In this document: piece after piece, positions 1 through 6,640 of the stretch | Numbering within the stretch: the first letter of the stretch is position 1 | How the letters are laid out: each line of letters starts with the position of its first letter | Assembly: GCA_002371295.1 (NCBI GenBank) | Contig: DFGZ01000242.1 | Location: 1 to 8,632 of the forward strand | Length of the DNA stretch: 8,632 bases | Reading direction: 5' to 3' | From: Oribacterium sp. UBA3737 | Lineage (GTDB): Bacteria; Bacillota_A; Clostridia; Lachnospirales; Lachnospiraceae | Translations under genes and position numbers: made by a program | Notes under the pieces: generated by a model | Databases searched by the model: none | The model's input: only the letters and a program-made list of their open reading frames with translations | What the model was told of the DNA's origin: nothing

Positions 1-977
1 ATGTACTCGCCGTTCATCCAGCGGAGCTTGCCCATATCAAAAACAGCAGGACTCTTGGAGATACGTGTGTAGTCGAACTTGCGGATAAGGTCGGAAAGAG
101 ACATGATCTCCTCGTTGTCATCAGGTGACCAGCCAAGAAGAGCTACGAAGTTAACAACTGCTTCAGCTACAAATCCCTGATCGATGAGATCCTCGAATGA
201 TGAATGACCTGAACGCTTTGAAAGCTTCTTGTGATTTTCATCTGTGATGAGAGGACAATGCACATACTTTGGAATCTCCCATCCGTAAGCATCGTAGAGA
301 CGGTTGTACTTTGGACTGGAGCTCAGATACTCGTTTCCGCGGACAACGTGGGTGATGCCCATAAGATGATCGTCGATAACATTGGCAAAGTTGTAGGTAG
401 GGAAACCGTCTGACTTGATAAGTACCATATCGTCAAGCTCGGAGTTATCTACGGTAACATCTCCGTAAAGCTCGTCATGGAAGGTTGTGGTTCCCTCTGT
501 CGGGTTGTTCTGACGGATAACATAAGGCTTGCCGGCTTTGAGATTCTCTTCGATCTCTTCCTTTGAAAGTCCGAGACAATGCTTATCATAGTGCATGATC
601 TCTTCGCCATTCACAGTGGTCTTGAGAGACTCAAGACGCTCCTTGGTACAGAAGCAGTAGTAAGCCTTGCCTTCATCCACAAGCTGCTTGGCGTACTGCA
701 TGTATACGCCGGAATTAACTCGCTCGGACTGCACGTAAGGACCACACTCTCCCGGCTTGTCAGGTGACTCATCAGGGATGAGTCCTGTATCGGCAAGGGT
801 TCTGTTGATAAGGTCGACTGCGCCTTCCACAAGACGCTCCTGATCGGTGTCCTCGATTCTTAAGAGAAAGTCTCCGCCCTCATGCTTTGAAATAAGATAA
901 GCATATAATGCAGTTCTGAGATTACCAACATGCATTCTTCCGGTTGGTGACGGAGCGTATCGTGTTCTTATTTTCAT
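1..977 (-). CDS. gltX: Glutamyl-tRNA synthetase (GluRS), 3' end cut by window edge
   Basis: Class I aminoacyl-tRNA synthetase that charges tRNA(Glu) with glutamate in the cytoplasm. 325 codons are visible; the family is usually about 480-500 residues, so most of the C-terminal anticodon-binding helical region lies beyond base 1. The N-terminus reads [20 protein letters not shown], with the HIGH-type signature HVGN at residues 16-19. A C-x-C at residues 108-110 followed by Y130 and C134 matches the zinc-binding insertion of bacterial GluRS. The KMSKS-type loop is KLSKR at 251-255, followed by SGHSSFEDL, as usual for GluRS rather than GlnRS. The ATG at 977-975 follows AGGAG with 7 nt spacing. 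A promoter and an upstream terminator-like hairpin suggest a transcription unit separate from pnp. Whether it charges only tRNA(Glu) or also tRNA(Gln) (indirect amidation pathway) cannot be read from this fragment. Confidence 0.96.
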   Translation of the reverse strand, partial: MKIRTRYAPSPTGRMHVGNLRTALYAYLISKHEGGDFLLRIEDTDQERLVEGAVDLINRTLADTGLIPDESPDKPGECGPYVQSERVNSGVYMQYAKQLVDEGKAYYCFCTKERLESLKTTVNGEEIMHYDKHCLGLSKEEIEENLKAGKPYVIRQNNPTEGTTTFHDELYGDVTVDNSELDDMVLIKSDGFPTYNFANVIDDHLMGITHVVRGNEYLSSSPKYNRLYDAYGWEIPKYVHCPLITDENHKKLSKRSGHSSFEDLIDQGFVAEAVVNFVALLGWSPDDNEEIMSLSDLIRKFDYTRISKSPAVFDMGKLRWMNGEY

Positions 978-1015
978 TTTGTTCTCCTATCATGATGAAA
1001 TGATGTGACATAAGT

Positions 1016-1044
1016 GTTATAAAGCTATAACTAAGATCTGTCAC
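1016..1044 (-). promoter_or_regulatory. Candidate sigma-A promoter of gltX
   Basis: On the minus strand GTGACA (1044-1039, 5/6 match to the -35 consensus) is followed by exactly 17 bp and TATAAC (1021-1016, 5/6 match to the -10 consensus). Transcription would start near 1009, giving a leader of roughly 30 nt, too short for a T-box. The site lies between the post-pnp hairpin and the gltX ribosome binding site, which is where an independent promoter would be expected. Seen in sequence; activity is inferred. Confidence 0.65.
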
Positions 1045-1066
1045 TCACTGATGAAGCCTGTTCATC

Positions 1067-1099
1067 AAATATTAAGAAGGGACTGTCGCCAGTCCCTTC
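1067..1099 (-). terminator. Candidate intrinsic terminator after pnp
   Basis: On the minus strand a perfect 10-bp stem GAAGGGACTG/CAGTCCCTTC (arms 1099-1090 and 1085-1076) closes a GCGA loop of GNRA type and is followed by TTAATATTT (1075-1067). The stem is strong but the U-tract is interrupted, so termination may be partial. It begins about 50 nt after the pnp stop codon and precedes the gltX promoter. Confidence 0.65.
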
Positions 1100-1123
1100 G
1101 CGATTGATCAAAATATGTGGAAC

Positions 1124-1138
1124 GCCGGTAAAACCGGC
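1124..1138 (-). other. Short GC-rich hairpin just after the pnp stop
   Basis: Perfect inverted repeat GCCGGT-TTT-ACCGGC on the minus strand, starting 10 nt past the pnp stop codon. No T-run follows it, so it is not a terminator by itself. It could protect the 3' end of the pnp message against exonucleases; that role is inference. Confidence 0.4.
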
Positions 1139-1148
1139 CTTCCGGACA

Positions 1149-3242
1149 TCAGTCCTTAAGATCCTGAGGTCTCATAGTAAGATTGATTCTGCCCATCTTG
1201 TCGATTTCCTGTACCTTTACGGTAACTTCATCGCCGATGCTGACAACATCTTCAACCTTCTCTACTCTTCCGTCAGCAAGCTTTGAGATGTGAACCATAC
1301 CGTCCTTGTTGGGGCTGAGCTGTACGAATGCACCGAAGTTCATGAGGCGTACGACCTTACCTGTGAGGATCTGGCCGGGCTCGATATCATTGACGATAGA
1401 CTCGATGATCTTCTTTGCCTTCTCAAGAGCTGCAAGGTCGATTCCCGAAATAGAAACCATTCCTGAATCGTCGATGTCGATCTTGGCACCTGTCTCATCG
1501 ATGATGCCGTTGATAGTCTTGCCCTGCTTACCGATAACATCACCAATCTTCTCAGGATCGATCTGGATGGTGATGATCTTAGGTGCGTATGGTGAAAGCT
1601 CCTTACGAGGCTCTGCAATAGCGTCATGCATAACGCCGTCCATGATGAAAAGACGTGCTTCGTGAGCTCTCTTGATAGCTTCTGTAACGATTTCCTTTGT
1701 AAGACCGTGGATCTTGATATCCATCTGGATAGCAGTGATGCCCTCGTGAGTACCTGTTACCTTGAAATCCATATCTCCGAAGAAGTCCTCGAGACCCTGA
1801 ATATCTGTAAGTACGAGATAATCATCGTCTGTATCGCCGGTTACGAGACCACAGCTGATACCTGCTACAGGCTCCTTGATAGGTACACCGGCTGCCATAA
1901 GTGAAAGACATGAAGCACAGGTTGAACCCATGGATGTTGATCCGTTTGACTCCATAGTCTCTGATACGGCACGAATAGCGTATGGGAAGTCCTCTACTGA
2001 AGGAAGAACAGGGAGAAGCGCTCTCTCTGCAAGAGCTCCGTGGCCGATCTCACGACGTCCCGGTCCGCGGCTTGCCTTTGCTTCACCTACTGAGTAGCCT
2101 GGGAAGTTGTACTGGTGAAGATATCTCTTCTCTGTGATGTACTCGTTGAGCTCCTCAACCTTCTGGACCTCTGAAAGAGGTGCAAGGGTTACGATGTCGA
2201 GGATCTGAGTCTGTCCACGCTTGAACATAGCTGAACCGTGAACTCTTGGAATGAGATCAACTTCAGCCTCAAGAGGTCTGATCTCATCGATCTTACGTCC
2301 GTCAGGTCTCTTGTGATCCTTGAGGATCATCTTACGTACAGTCTTCTTCTCATACTGGTAAACAGCATCCGGAAGGATAGCGAGTGCTTCCTCATCATCA
2401 GCGAGAGCCTCTTCAAGCTTCTTTGTTACCTCTGCGATGTTCTGATCTCTCTGCTGCTTATCATCTGTAAATACTGCGTTCTCCATCTCTTCGGGAGTAA
2501 CGATAGTCTTGATCTTCTCGAAAAGCTCCTCAGGAACTGCAGCACTTACATACTCCATCTTCTTCTTTCCGCACTCTGCGATGATGGAATCGAAGAAACC
2601 GATGATCTGCTTGTTTATTTCGTCAGCCTTGTAGATGGCCTCGATCATCTTCTCGTCTGAAATGCAGTTCGCACCTGCTTCGATCATGATTACCTTATCA
2701 CGTGTTGAAGCAACGGTAAGAGCAAGGTCTGAAACAGCCTTCTCAGCGTTTGTAGGGTTGATGATCAGCTCTCCGTCGATCATACCTACCTGTGTTGAAG
2801 CACAAGGACCGTCCCAAGGTACATCTGAAATAGCTGTAGCAAGGGATGAACCGAGCATGGCAAGAAGCTCAGGTGAGCAATCCTGATCCACTGACATAAC
2901 GAGGTTGTCTACGAGACAGTCGTTACGGAAATCCTTAGGGAAAAGCGGTCTCATCGGACGGTCGATAACACGTGATGTTAAGATGGCGCTGTCGCTTGCA
3001 CGTCCTTCTCTCTTCTTAAATCCGCCCGGGAATTTACCAACGGCATACATCTTCTCTTCATACTCGATCTGGAGTGGGAAGAAATCGATACCCTCTCTTG
3101 GAGCGGCTGATGCGGTACATGTTGAAAGAACAGTTGTATCGCCATAGTGCATAAGTGCTGCACCGTTTGCCTGAGCACAAACACGACCGATATCAACGGT
3201 AAGTGTTCTGCCGGCGAGTTCCATAGAATAACTCTTATACAT
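1149..3242 (-). CDS. pnp: Polyribonucleotide nucleotidyltransferase (PNPase)
   Basis: Phosphorolytic 3'-5' exoribonuclease that releases nucleoside diphosphates from RNA; trimeric core enzyme of mRNA decay. At 697 residues it has the full family length and order: first RNase PH domain (about 10-140, with FPGGFKKREGR at 71-81 and RVIDRPMRPLFP), all-helical domain (about 145-300), second RNase PH domain (about 325-550), KH domain (about 555-612, GKQG loop at 571-574) and S1 domain (about 622-692). The active-site segment ESNGSTSMGS (431-440) and the metal-binding aspartates of EDFFGDMDF (D486 and D492) are present, so it should be catalytically competent. ATG at 3242 sits 5 nt after AGGAGG; the in-frame Met7 lacks such a site. 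It lies downstream of rpsO as in most bacteria, but a terminator and a structured leader separate the two, suggesting its own control. PNPase is autoregulated through its leader in E. coli by a different mechanism. Confidence 0.98.
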   Translation of the reverse strand: MYKSYSMELAGRTLTVDIGRVCAQANGAALMHYGDTTVLSTCTASAAPREGIDFFPLQIEYEEKMYAVGKFPGGFKKREGRASDSAILTSRVIDRPMRPLFPKDFRNDCLVDNLVMSVDQDCSPELLAMLGSSLATAISDVPWDGPCASTQVGMIDGELIINPTNAEKAVSDLALTVASTRDKVIMIEAGANCISDEKMIEAIYKADEINKQIIGFFDSIIAECGKKKMEYVSAAVPEELFEKIKTIVTPEEMENAVFTDDKQQRDQNIAEVTKKLEEALADDEEALAILPDAVYQYEKKTVRKMILKDHKRPDGRKIDEIRPLEAEVDLIPRVHGSAMFKRGQTQILDIVTLAPLSEVQKVEELNEYITEKRYLHQYNFPGYSVGEAKASRGPGRREIGHGALAERALLPVLPSVEDFPYAIRAVSETMESNGSTSMGSTCASCLSLMAAGVPIKEPVAGISCGLVTGDTDDDYLVLTDIQGLEDFFGDMDFKVTGTHEGITAIQMDIKIHGLTKEIVTEAIKRAHEARLFIMDGVMHDAIAEPRKELSPYAPKIITIQIDPEKIGDVIGKQGKTINGIIDETGAKIDIDDSGMVSISGIDLAALEKAKKIIESIVNDIEPGQILTGKVVRLMNFGAFVQLSPNKDGMVHISKLADGRVEKVEDVVSIGDEVTVKVQEIDKMGRINLTMRPQDLKD

Positions 3243-3364
3243 TTTTACCTCCTGATATATAGACAGGGAGGTCCAAAAACACTGATGAGATCCTGCCCGT
3301 AGGAAGTCACTTCGGCCGGAATCACGTCAGTGATCTCGGATGTCTCTCCTGTCATATACGTATA
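3243..3364 (-). promoter_or_regulatory. Structured pnp mRNA leader with Shine-Dalgarno-masking hairpin
   Basis: The minus-strand RNA before pnp holds four complementary pairs. (1) ACCTCC (3272-3267) is a perfect complement of the pnp Shine-Dalgarno GGAGGT (3252-3247), with a 14-nt loop. (2) GACAGG (3353-3348) pairs with CCTGTC (3267-3262), and TATAT (3358-3354) can extend it past a one-base bulge to ATATA (3260-3256); this long stem cannot coexist with the masking hairpin. (3) GAGATC (3337-3332) pairs with GATCTC (3292-3287). (4) CACTGA (3332-3327) pairs with TCAGTG (3285-3280), directly followed by TTTTT (3279-3275); it crosses pair 3 and so excludes it. I do not recognise a known riboswitch or Rfam family. 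Complementarity is seen; the switching behaviour and the leader start are inferred. Confidence 0.45.
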
Positions 3365-3370
3365 CTTTAG

Positions 3371-3399
3371 TTTATCACTTTCAAATTAAGCTATGACTA
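3371..3399 (-). promoter_or_regulatory. Weak candidate promoter for pnp
   Basis: An AT-rich stretch lies between the rpsO terminator and the pnp leader. The best spaced pair I find is TAGTCA (3399-3394) and GATAAA (3376-3371), 17 bp apart, each matching 4 of 6 consensus bases. It would start RNA near 3364, just ahead of the leader stem. A promoter is expected here because of the terminator upstream, but this exact site is uncertain. Confidence 0.28.
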
Positions 3400-3456
3400 A
3401 CCATAGAGATTTTAACAAATTCTTTAAGGGAGGTCGACAGCTTTTTTCAGAAAATG

Positions 3457-3486
3457 AAAAAAAGAGCAGAGATCATATCTCCGCCC
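3457..3486 (-). terminator. Intrinsic terminator between rpsO and pnp
   Basis: On the minus strand a 10-bp stem GGGCGGAGAT/ATCTCTGCTC, with two G-U pairs and a 3-nt ATG loop, is followed immediately by seven T residues (3463-3457). It starts 10 nt after the rpsO stop codon. This is a standard Rho-independent terminator and should reduce readthrough into pnp, comparable in position to the rpsO-pnp terminator of E. coli. Confidence 0.88.
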
Positions 3487-3496
3487 TTCTTCAAAA

Positions 3497-3763
3497 TTAC
3501 TTTCTGATACCGAGCTTCTCGATGAGTGATCTGTATCCCTCAAGATCTGTCTTGGCAAGGTACTGAAGAAGTCCTCTTCTCTGACCAACCATCATAAGAA
3601 GTCCTCTTCTTGAGTGGTGATCCTTAGGGTTCTTCTTAAGGTGCTCAGTAAGCTCGTTGATTCTTGCTGTAAGGATAGCAACCTGAACCTCAGGTGAACC
3701 TGTGTCGCCTGCCTTACGGCCGTACTGTGCGATAATCTCTGCCTTCTTCTCTTTTGAAATCAT
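3497..3763 (-). CDS. rpsO: 30S ribosomal protein S15
   Basis: Primary 16S rRNA-binding protein of the 30S platform, which nucleates assembly with S6, S18 and S11 and contributes to a subunit bridge. It has 88 residues, the usual S15 length, and is complete. Family hallmarks are [11 protein letters not shown] at residues 19-29, [10 protein letters not shown] at 47-56 (the rRNA-contacting segment) and the C-terminal ending LGIRK. ATG at 3763 is preceded by AGGAGG with 7 nt spacing. It has its own strong promoter, a structured leader of about 100 nt and its own terminator, so it can be made as a monocistronic message while still being reached by readthrough from the upstream cluster. S15 represses its own translation through leader RNA structures in several bacteria; the hairpins here make that plausible. 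Confidence 0.98.
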   Translation of the reverse strand: MISKEKKAEIIAQYGRKAGDTGSPEVQVAILTARINELTEHLKKNPKDHHSRRGLLMMVGQRRGLLQYLAKTDLEGYRSLIEKLGIRK

Positions 3764-3865
3764 GATAATTCCTCCTAAATAACTGTCGCGATCGATAAAT
3801 CGCGATTAACTTACGTTAACGGAGTTCCCGGAAGGAGTTCCGTAAAACCACGCCAACGCGCATGC
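3764..3865 (-). promoter_or_regulatory. rpsO leader with consecutive hairpins (candidate S15 autoregulatory site)
   Basis: From the predicted start, the minus-strand RNA can form CATGC/GCGTG (3864-3849), ACGGA/TCCGT (3843-3819), TTAAC-GTAA-GTTAA with a GNRA loop (3819-3806), and a 7-bp stem TCGCGAT/ATCGCGA with a 6-nt loop (3805-3786). The strong Shine-Dalgarno AGGAGG follows about 10 nt later. The second hairpin region contains a direct repeat of GGAACTCC (3841-3834 and 3828-3821). S15 leaders of Bacillales and E. coli bind S15 for feedback control, so a similar role is likely, but I cannot show which helices S15 would contact. Confidence 0.45.
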
Positions 3866-3871
3866 TACTGT

Positions 3872-3900
3872 AATTTAACAAAAACCTATATATTTGTCAA
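3872..3900 (-). promoter_or_regulatory. Strong sigma-A promoter of rpsO
   Basis: A perfect TTGACA (3900-3895) is followed by a 17-bp spacer and TAAATT (3877-3872, 4/6 match to the -10 consensus). A TG one base upstream of the -10 makes it an extended -10 element. The surrounding sequence is AT-rich. The predicted start is near 3865, about 100 nt before the rpsO start codon. It lies just after the truB-ribF stop codon, where I find no strong terminator, so rpsO can be transcribed from here and from upstream. Confidence 0.72.
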
Positions 3901-3965
3901 TGTATAAGCATAAATATTTGATTAACTTTAGTCAGGTCTTACGTAGCTCCGTATTGCAGGGGAAC

Positions 3966-5558
3966 TCAAAGATCCATGGGATAATGTGCGGCCTTTTCCA
4001 CATCCCTTTCAAGCTGCTTTTTCAGTTCCTCGAGAGATGGGAATTTCTCCTGATCCCTGAGTCTGTCCATGAACTCCACTCTTATCTTCTTTCCGTAGAT
4101 ATCACCGTTGAAGCCAATGATAAAGGTCTCCACATCCACAGGATTGCCATCGGATACCGTAGGATTTGTACCTACATTGGTCATGCCTTTGTAAAGCTTT
4201 TGACCTACGAGTACACGGCTTACATAAACTCCTGCCTTTGGGATCGTCTTTCCTTCCTTCGGAATCAGATTTGCGGTAGGGAATCCCAGTACGGTGGAAC
4301 CTATCTGCTTTCCGTATACAACGGTTCCGCTGAGAGAAACGTGCCGTCCCAGAAGCTCAGCCGCGAGCTTTACATTGCCCTTCTGTATCTCTTCTCTTAT
4401 GTATGTGCTTGAGATCTCACGTGGATTTCCGTTTTCATCAAGGACCTCTCTCTTCTTTATGATGTGGGCTTTATACCCGTATCTGTCCTGGAGTGAGGCG
4501 AGCATTTCGGCATTGCCCTGAGCCTTATGACCGAAGCTGCAGTCGGTTCCGACTACGATGTCTTCTGCGTGCATACCCTCTATAAGCACATCCCGAAGGA
4601 AATGCTCGGCAGGTACCTTCATGGTATCGCTGTTCACCGGATATGAAAAAACATAATCAAAACCAAGATTACGAAGTCTGGTAAGATGTTCGTCACCTGA
4701 TGAGATGGAGGTTTTCATGATTCCGGTGAAAAGGTTCTCCGGATTCTGGGAGAAGGTCAGTATCGCTGTTTTAAGGTGCTTCTCCGATGCTATCCTGAAC
4801 ATGTTCTCAAATATGAGCTGATGTCCGCGATGGCTTCCGTCAAACTTACCGAAAGAGACCACTGTGGGTTCCGGTATGAAGATAGGCGGCTTCATGATGG
4901 AGAAGAGCTCACCCTTTTCTGCCATGGCAGATATCTCACTGAGAGTATGACTTTCCTCGATTCCGTACTGACCTACTCTTGTACGGAGAAGCGCTGACAT
5001 GGCAGCACCTGTTCCGAGTTTTTCACCTATATCCTTACAAAGGGTTCTGATGTAGGTTCCCTTTGAGCAGGTGACCTCCATCTTTACATAGGGAAGACTG
5101 ATCTCATTTATCTTTATATCATGTATGGTTATGGGATTTGGCTTACGCTCGACTGTCTTTCCCTGTCTGGCAAGATCATAAAGCTTTTTTCCGTTGATCT
5201 TTTTTGCACTGTACATGGGAGGGATCTGATCGTAAGTTCCGATGAAGCTTTCTATGGCAGCTCTTACCTCTTCTTCCGAAACCGCCACAGGCTTCTCCGC
5301 AAGGATGGTCCCTGTGGTGTCTTCTGTGTCTGTAGTGATGCCCAGCTTCATTTCGGCTTCATAGATTTTTGTGGTGCCGGCTATGGCATCAACAAGTTTG
5401 GTGGCCATGCCTGCGCAGACTACCAGAACACCTTCTGCCATAGGATCGAGTGTTCCCGTATGGCCTATTTTTTTCTCATGAAGGATGGATCGAAGCTTTT
5501 TTGTAACATCAAAGCTGGTCCAATCCTTTTCCTTCTTAACTACTATAATTCCGTCCAT
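3966..5558 (-). CDS. TruB-RibF fusion: tRNA Psi55 synthase plus riboflavin kinase/FMN adenylyltransferase
   Basis: One uninterrupted 530-codon frame joins two enzymes that are normally adjacent genes. Residues 1 to about 218 are the TruB catalytic core, which converts U55 of tRNAs to pseudouridine: start MDGIIVVKKEKDWTSFDV, catalytic D38 in GHTGTLDPMAEG, Y66 in KIYEAEM, QIPPMYSAKKINGKKLY, and CSKGTYIRTLC (R171). The PUA-type C-terminal domain of stand-alone TruB (roughly 300 residues) is absent. From about residue 231 a complete RibF follows: FMN adenylyltransferase with GKFDGSHRGH (237-246) and ISSTYIR (382-388), then riboflavin kinase with GFPTAN (425-430), E477 in VETFI and the end motif RDQEKFPSLEEL. 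Together RibF makes FMN and FAD. ATG at 5558 follows AGGA with about 5 nt spacing. Loss of a whole domain argues against a sequencing frameshift. Both halves keep key residues, so both are probably active; this is inference. Confidence 0.93.
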   Translation of the reverse strand: MDGIIVVKKEKDWTSFDVTKKLRSILHEKKIGHTGTLDPMAEGVLVVCAGMATKLVDAIAGTTKIYEAEMKLGITTDTEDTTGTILAEKPVAVSEEEVRAAIESFIGTYDQIPPMYSAKKINGKKLYDLARQGKTVERKPNPITIHDIKINEISLPYVKMEVTCSKGTYIRTLCKDIGEKLGTGAAMSALLRTRVGQYGIEESHTLSEISAMAEKGELFSIMKPPIFIPEPTVVSFGKFDGSHRGHQLIFENMFRIASEKHLKTAILTFSQNPENLFTGIMKTSISSGDEHLTRLRNLGFDYVFSYPVNSDTMKVPAEHFLRDVLIEGMHAEDIVVGTDCSFGHKAQGNAEMLASLQDRYGYKAHIIKKREVLDENGNPREISSTYIREEIQKGNVKLAAELLGRHVSLSGTVVYGKQIGSTVLGFPTANLIPKEGKTIPKAGVYVSRVLVGQKLYKGMTNVGTNPTVSDGNPVDVETFIIGFNGDIYGKKIRVEFMDRLRDQEKFPSLEELKKQLERDVEKAAHYPMDL

Positions 5559-5638
5559 TGATTTCCTGTAAGATTATGATGTGAGTGTCAAAAAGCCGAT
5601 ATCGAATCGTTAATCGTTCTTTCAGACCGGTCTCACAT
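5559..5638. other. 80-nt gap between nrnA and the truB-ribF fusion
   Basis: Contains a perfect 10-bp palindrome, AGACCGGTCT, near its upstream end and the fusion gene's ribosome binding site (AGGA). I see no convincing promoter or terminator, consistent with cotranscription of nrnA and the fusion gene. Confidence 0.4.
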
Positions 5639-6616
5639 TTATGTTCTGTTCGATATGAAGTCAGGCGCATCCATCTGAAGTGCCAGCTGCCTTGTGATGT
5701 TGTTTATAACATCGTGATACGATCCCTGTAAAGTGCAGCCGGCTGCCATCTTGTGACCGCCTCCGCCGAAATGAGCGGCAACACGGGCAACGTCAAGCAT
5801 ATGGTTGTTGCTTCGGAGACTTACCTTGAAGTTCTGGTTGGTCATTTCGTAGATGAAGATGGCACAGTCTATGCCGCTGGTTTCCCTCATCACACTGACT
5901 ATTCCGTCGATATCCTTGGAGCCTACATTGTAGAACTTCATTTCCTTGCATGTTAGCCAGCCGGCCAGACAGCGACCGTCCATGACCATGAGACTTTCCA
6001 TAAGAACGCGTCCCAAAACCTGCTGCTGCGGATAGGTCTTTGTGAAAAAGGTATCGTCGATAATGTGACCGAAGTCTATACCTTTTTGCATGAGGAAGCC
6101 TGCGATCTCCATGGTGTGAGGAGAAGTACAGCTGTACTTGAAGACTCCTGTGTCATGGACAATGCCGAGATAGAGACATTCTGCTACTTCCCCGGTTATG
6201 GATTCTTTGTCTAAAAGGTCGAAAATGACTTCGCAGGTGCTGGAGGCTTCCGGGATGATGGTGCCATGCTCGAACTTCTGGTTTCCCGGGATGTGATGAT
6301 CTGCAACATAAAGAACAGAAGCATTTTCTGCCAGGGTCTTGTAATCTCCCAGTCTGTCGAAACCATTGCAGTCACACATGATGCACAGATCATACTTTCG
6401 GTCCGACGGAACATGTATGATGTCTGAAAATCCGGGCATGAAACGGAATTTTTCATTGGCCGCCTGGAGATAAACATTGACCTTTTTATCCGGATAACGG
6501 TTCTTTATATAATTTTTTGTGCCGAGAGTCGAGCCCAGACAATCTCCGTCGGGATTGGTATGTCCCAGTATACAGATGCTGCCCGCAGCTTCGATCAACT
6601 GCTGAAATTCATTCAT
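5639..6616 (-). CDS. nrnA: DHH-family oligoribonuclease / pAp phosphatase, NrnA type
   Basis: Likely cytoplasmic Mn-dependent phosphoesterase that finishes RNA decay by degrading 2-5-nt RNA fragments and, in characterised NrnA proteins, dephosphorylates 3'-phosphoadenosine 5'-phosphate. 325 residues, matching the family. The DHH domain shows GHTNPDGDCLGS (18-29; H19, D23, D25), CDC (D82), ADHH (105-108, the DHH signature) and the HDTG motif (154-157, D155). The DHHA1 domain ends with HFGGGGHKMAAGC (282-294), the substrate-binding glycine-rich motif. All expected metal ligands are present. ATG at 6616 follows AAAGGA with about 8 nt spacing. A DHH gene between rbfA and truB is typical of clostridial clusters, whereas Bacillus subtilis has none there. 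Substrate preference within the family (nanoRNA, pAp or cyclic-dinucleotide products) cannot be fixed from sequence alone. Confidence 0.9.
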   Translation of the reverse strand: MNEFQQLIEAAGSICILGHTNPDGDCLGSTLGTKNYIKNRYPDKKVNVYLQAANEKFRFMPGFSDIIHVPSDRKYDLCIMCDCNGFDRLGDYKTLAENASVLYVADHHIPGNQKFEHGTIIPEASSTCEVIFDLLDKESITGEVAECLYLGIVHDTGVFKYSCTSPHTMEIAGFLMQKGIDFGHIIDDTFFTKTYPQQQVLGRVLMESLMVMDGRCLAGWLTCKEMKFYNVGSKDIDGIVSVMRETSGIDCAIFIYEMTNQNFKVSLRSNNHMLDVARVAAHFGGGGHKMAAGCTLQGSYHDVINNITRQLALQMDAPDFISNRT

Positions 6617-6640
6617 GAAAAAATCCTTTCTCTATACACA

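Noticed and set aside
978..1038. T-box or other leader riboswitch for gltX
   Set aside because: The predicted leader is only about 30 nt and lacks the T-box sequence and specifier structure.
2238..2660. Open frame on the plus strand opposite pnp (140 codons)
   Set aside because: Leucine- and serine-rich composition typical of antisense readings, no motif, wholly inside a conserved gene.
3280..3312. Plus-strand CTGATGAG resembling a hammerhead ribozyme core
   Set aside because: The expected GAAA after stem II and a flanking closing stem with a cleavage site are absent, and the segment is antisense to the pnp leader.
3894..4412. Long open frame on the plus strand opposite the RibF half (172 codons)
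   Set aside because: No recognisable domain and no good ribosome binding site; it mirrors a clearly coding minus-strand gene, so it is a shadow frame.
5573..5591. TTGACA and CATAAT on the minus strand before the truB-ribF fusion, looking like a promoter
   Set aside because: The two boxes are only 7 bp apart instead of about 17, and neither finds a good partner at the proper distance.
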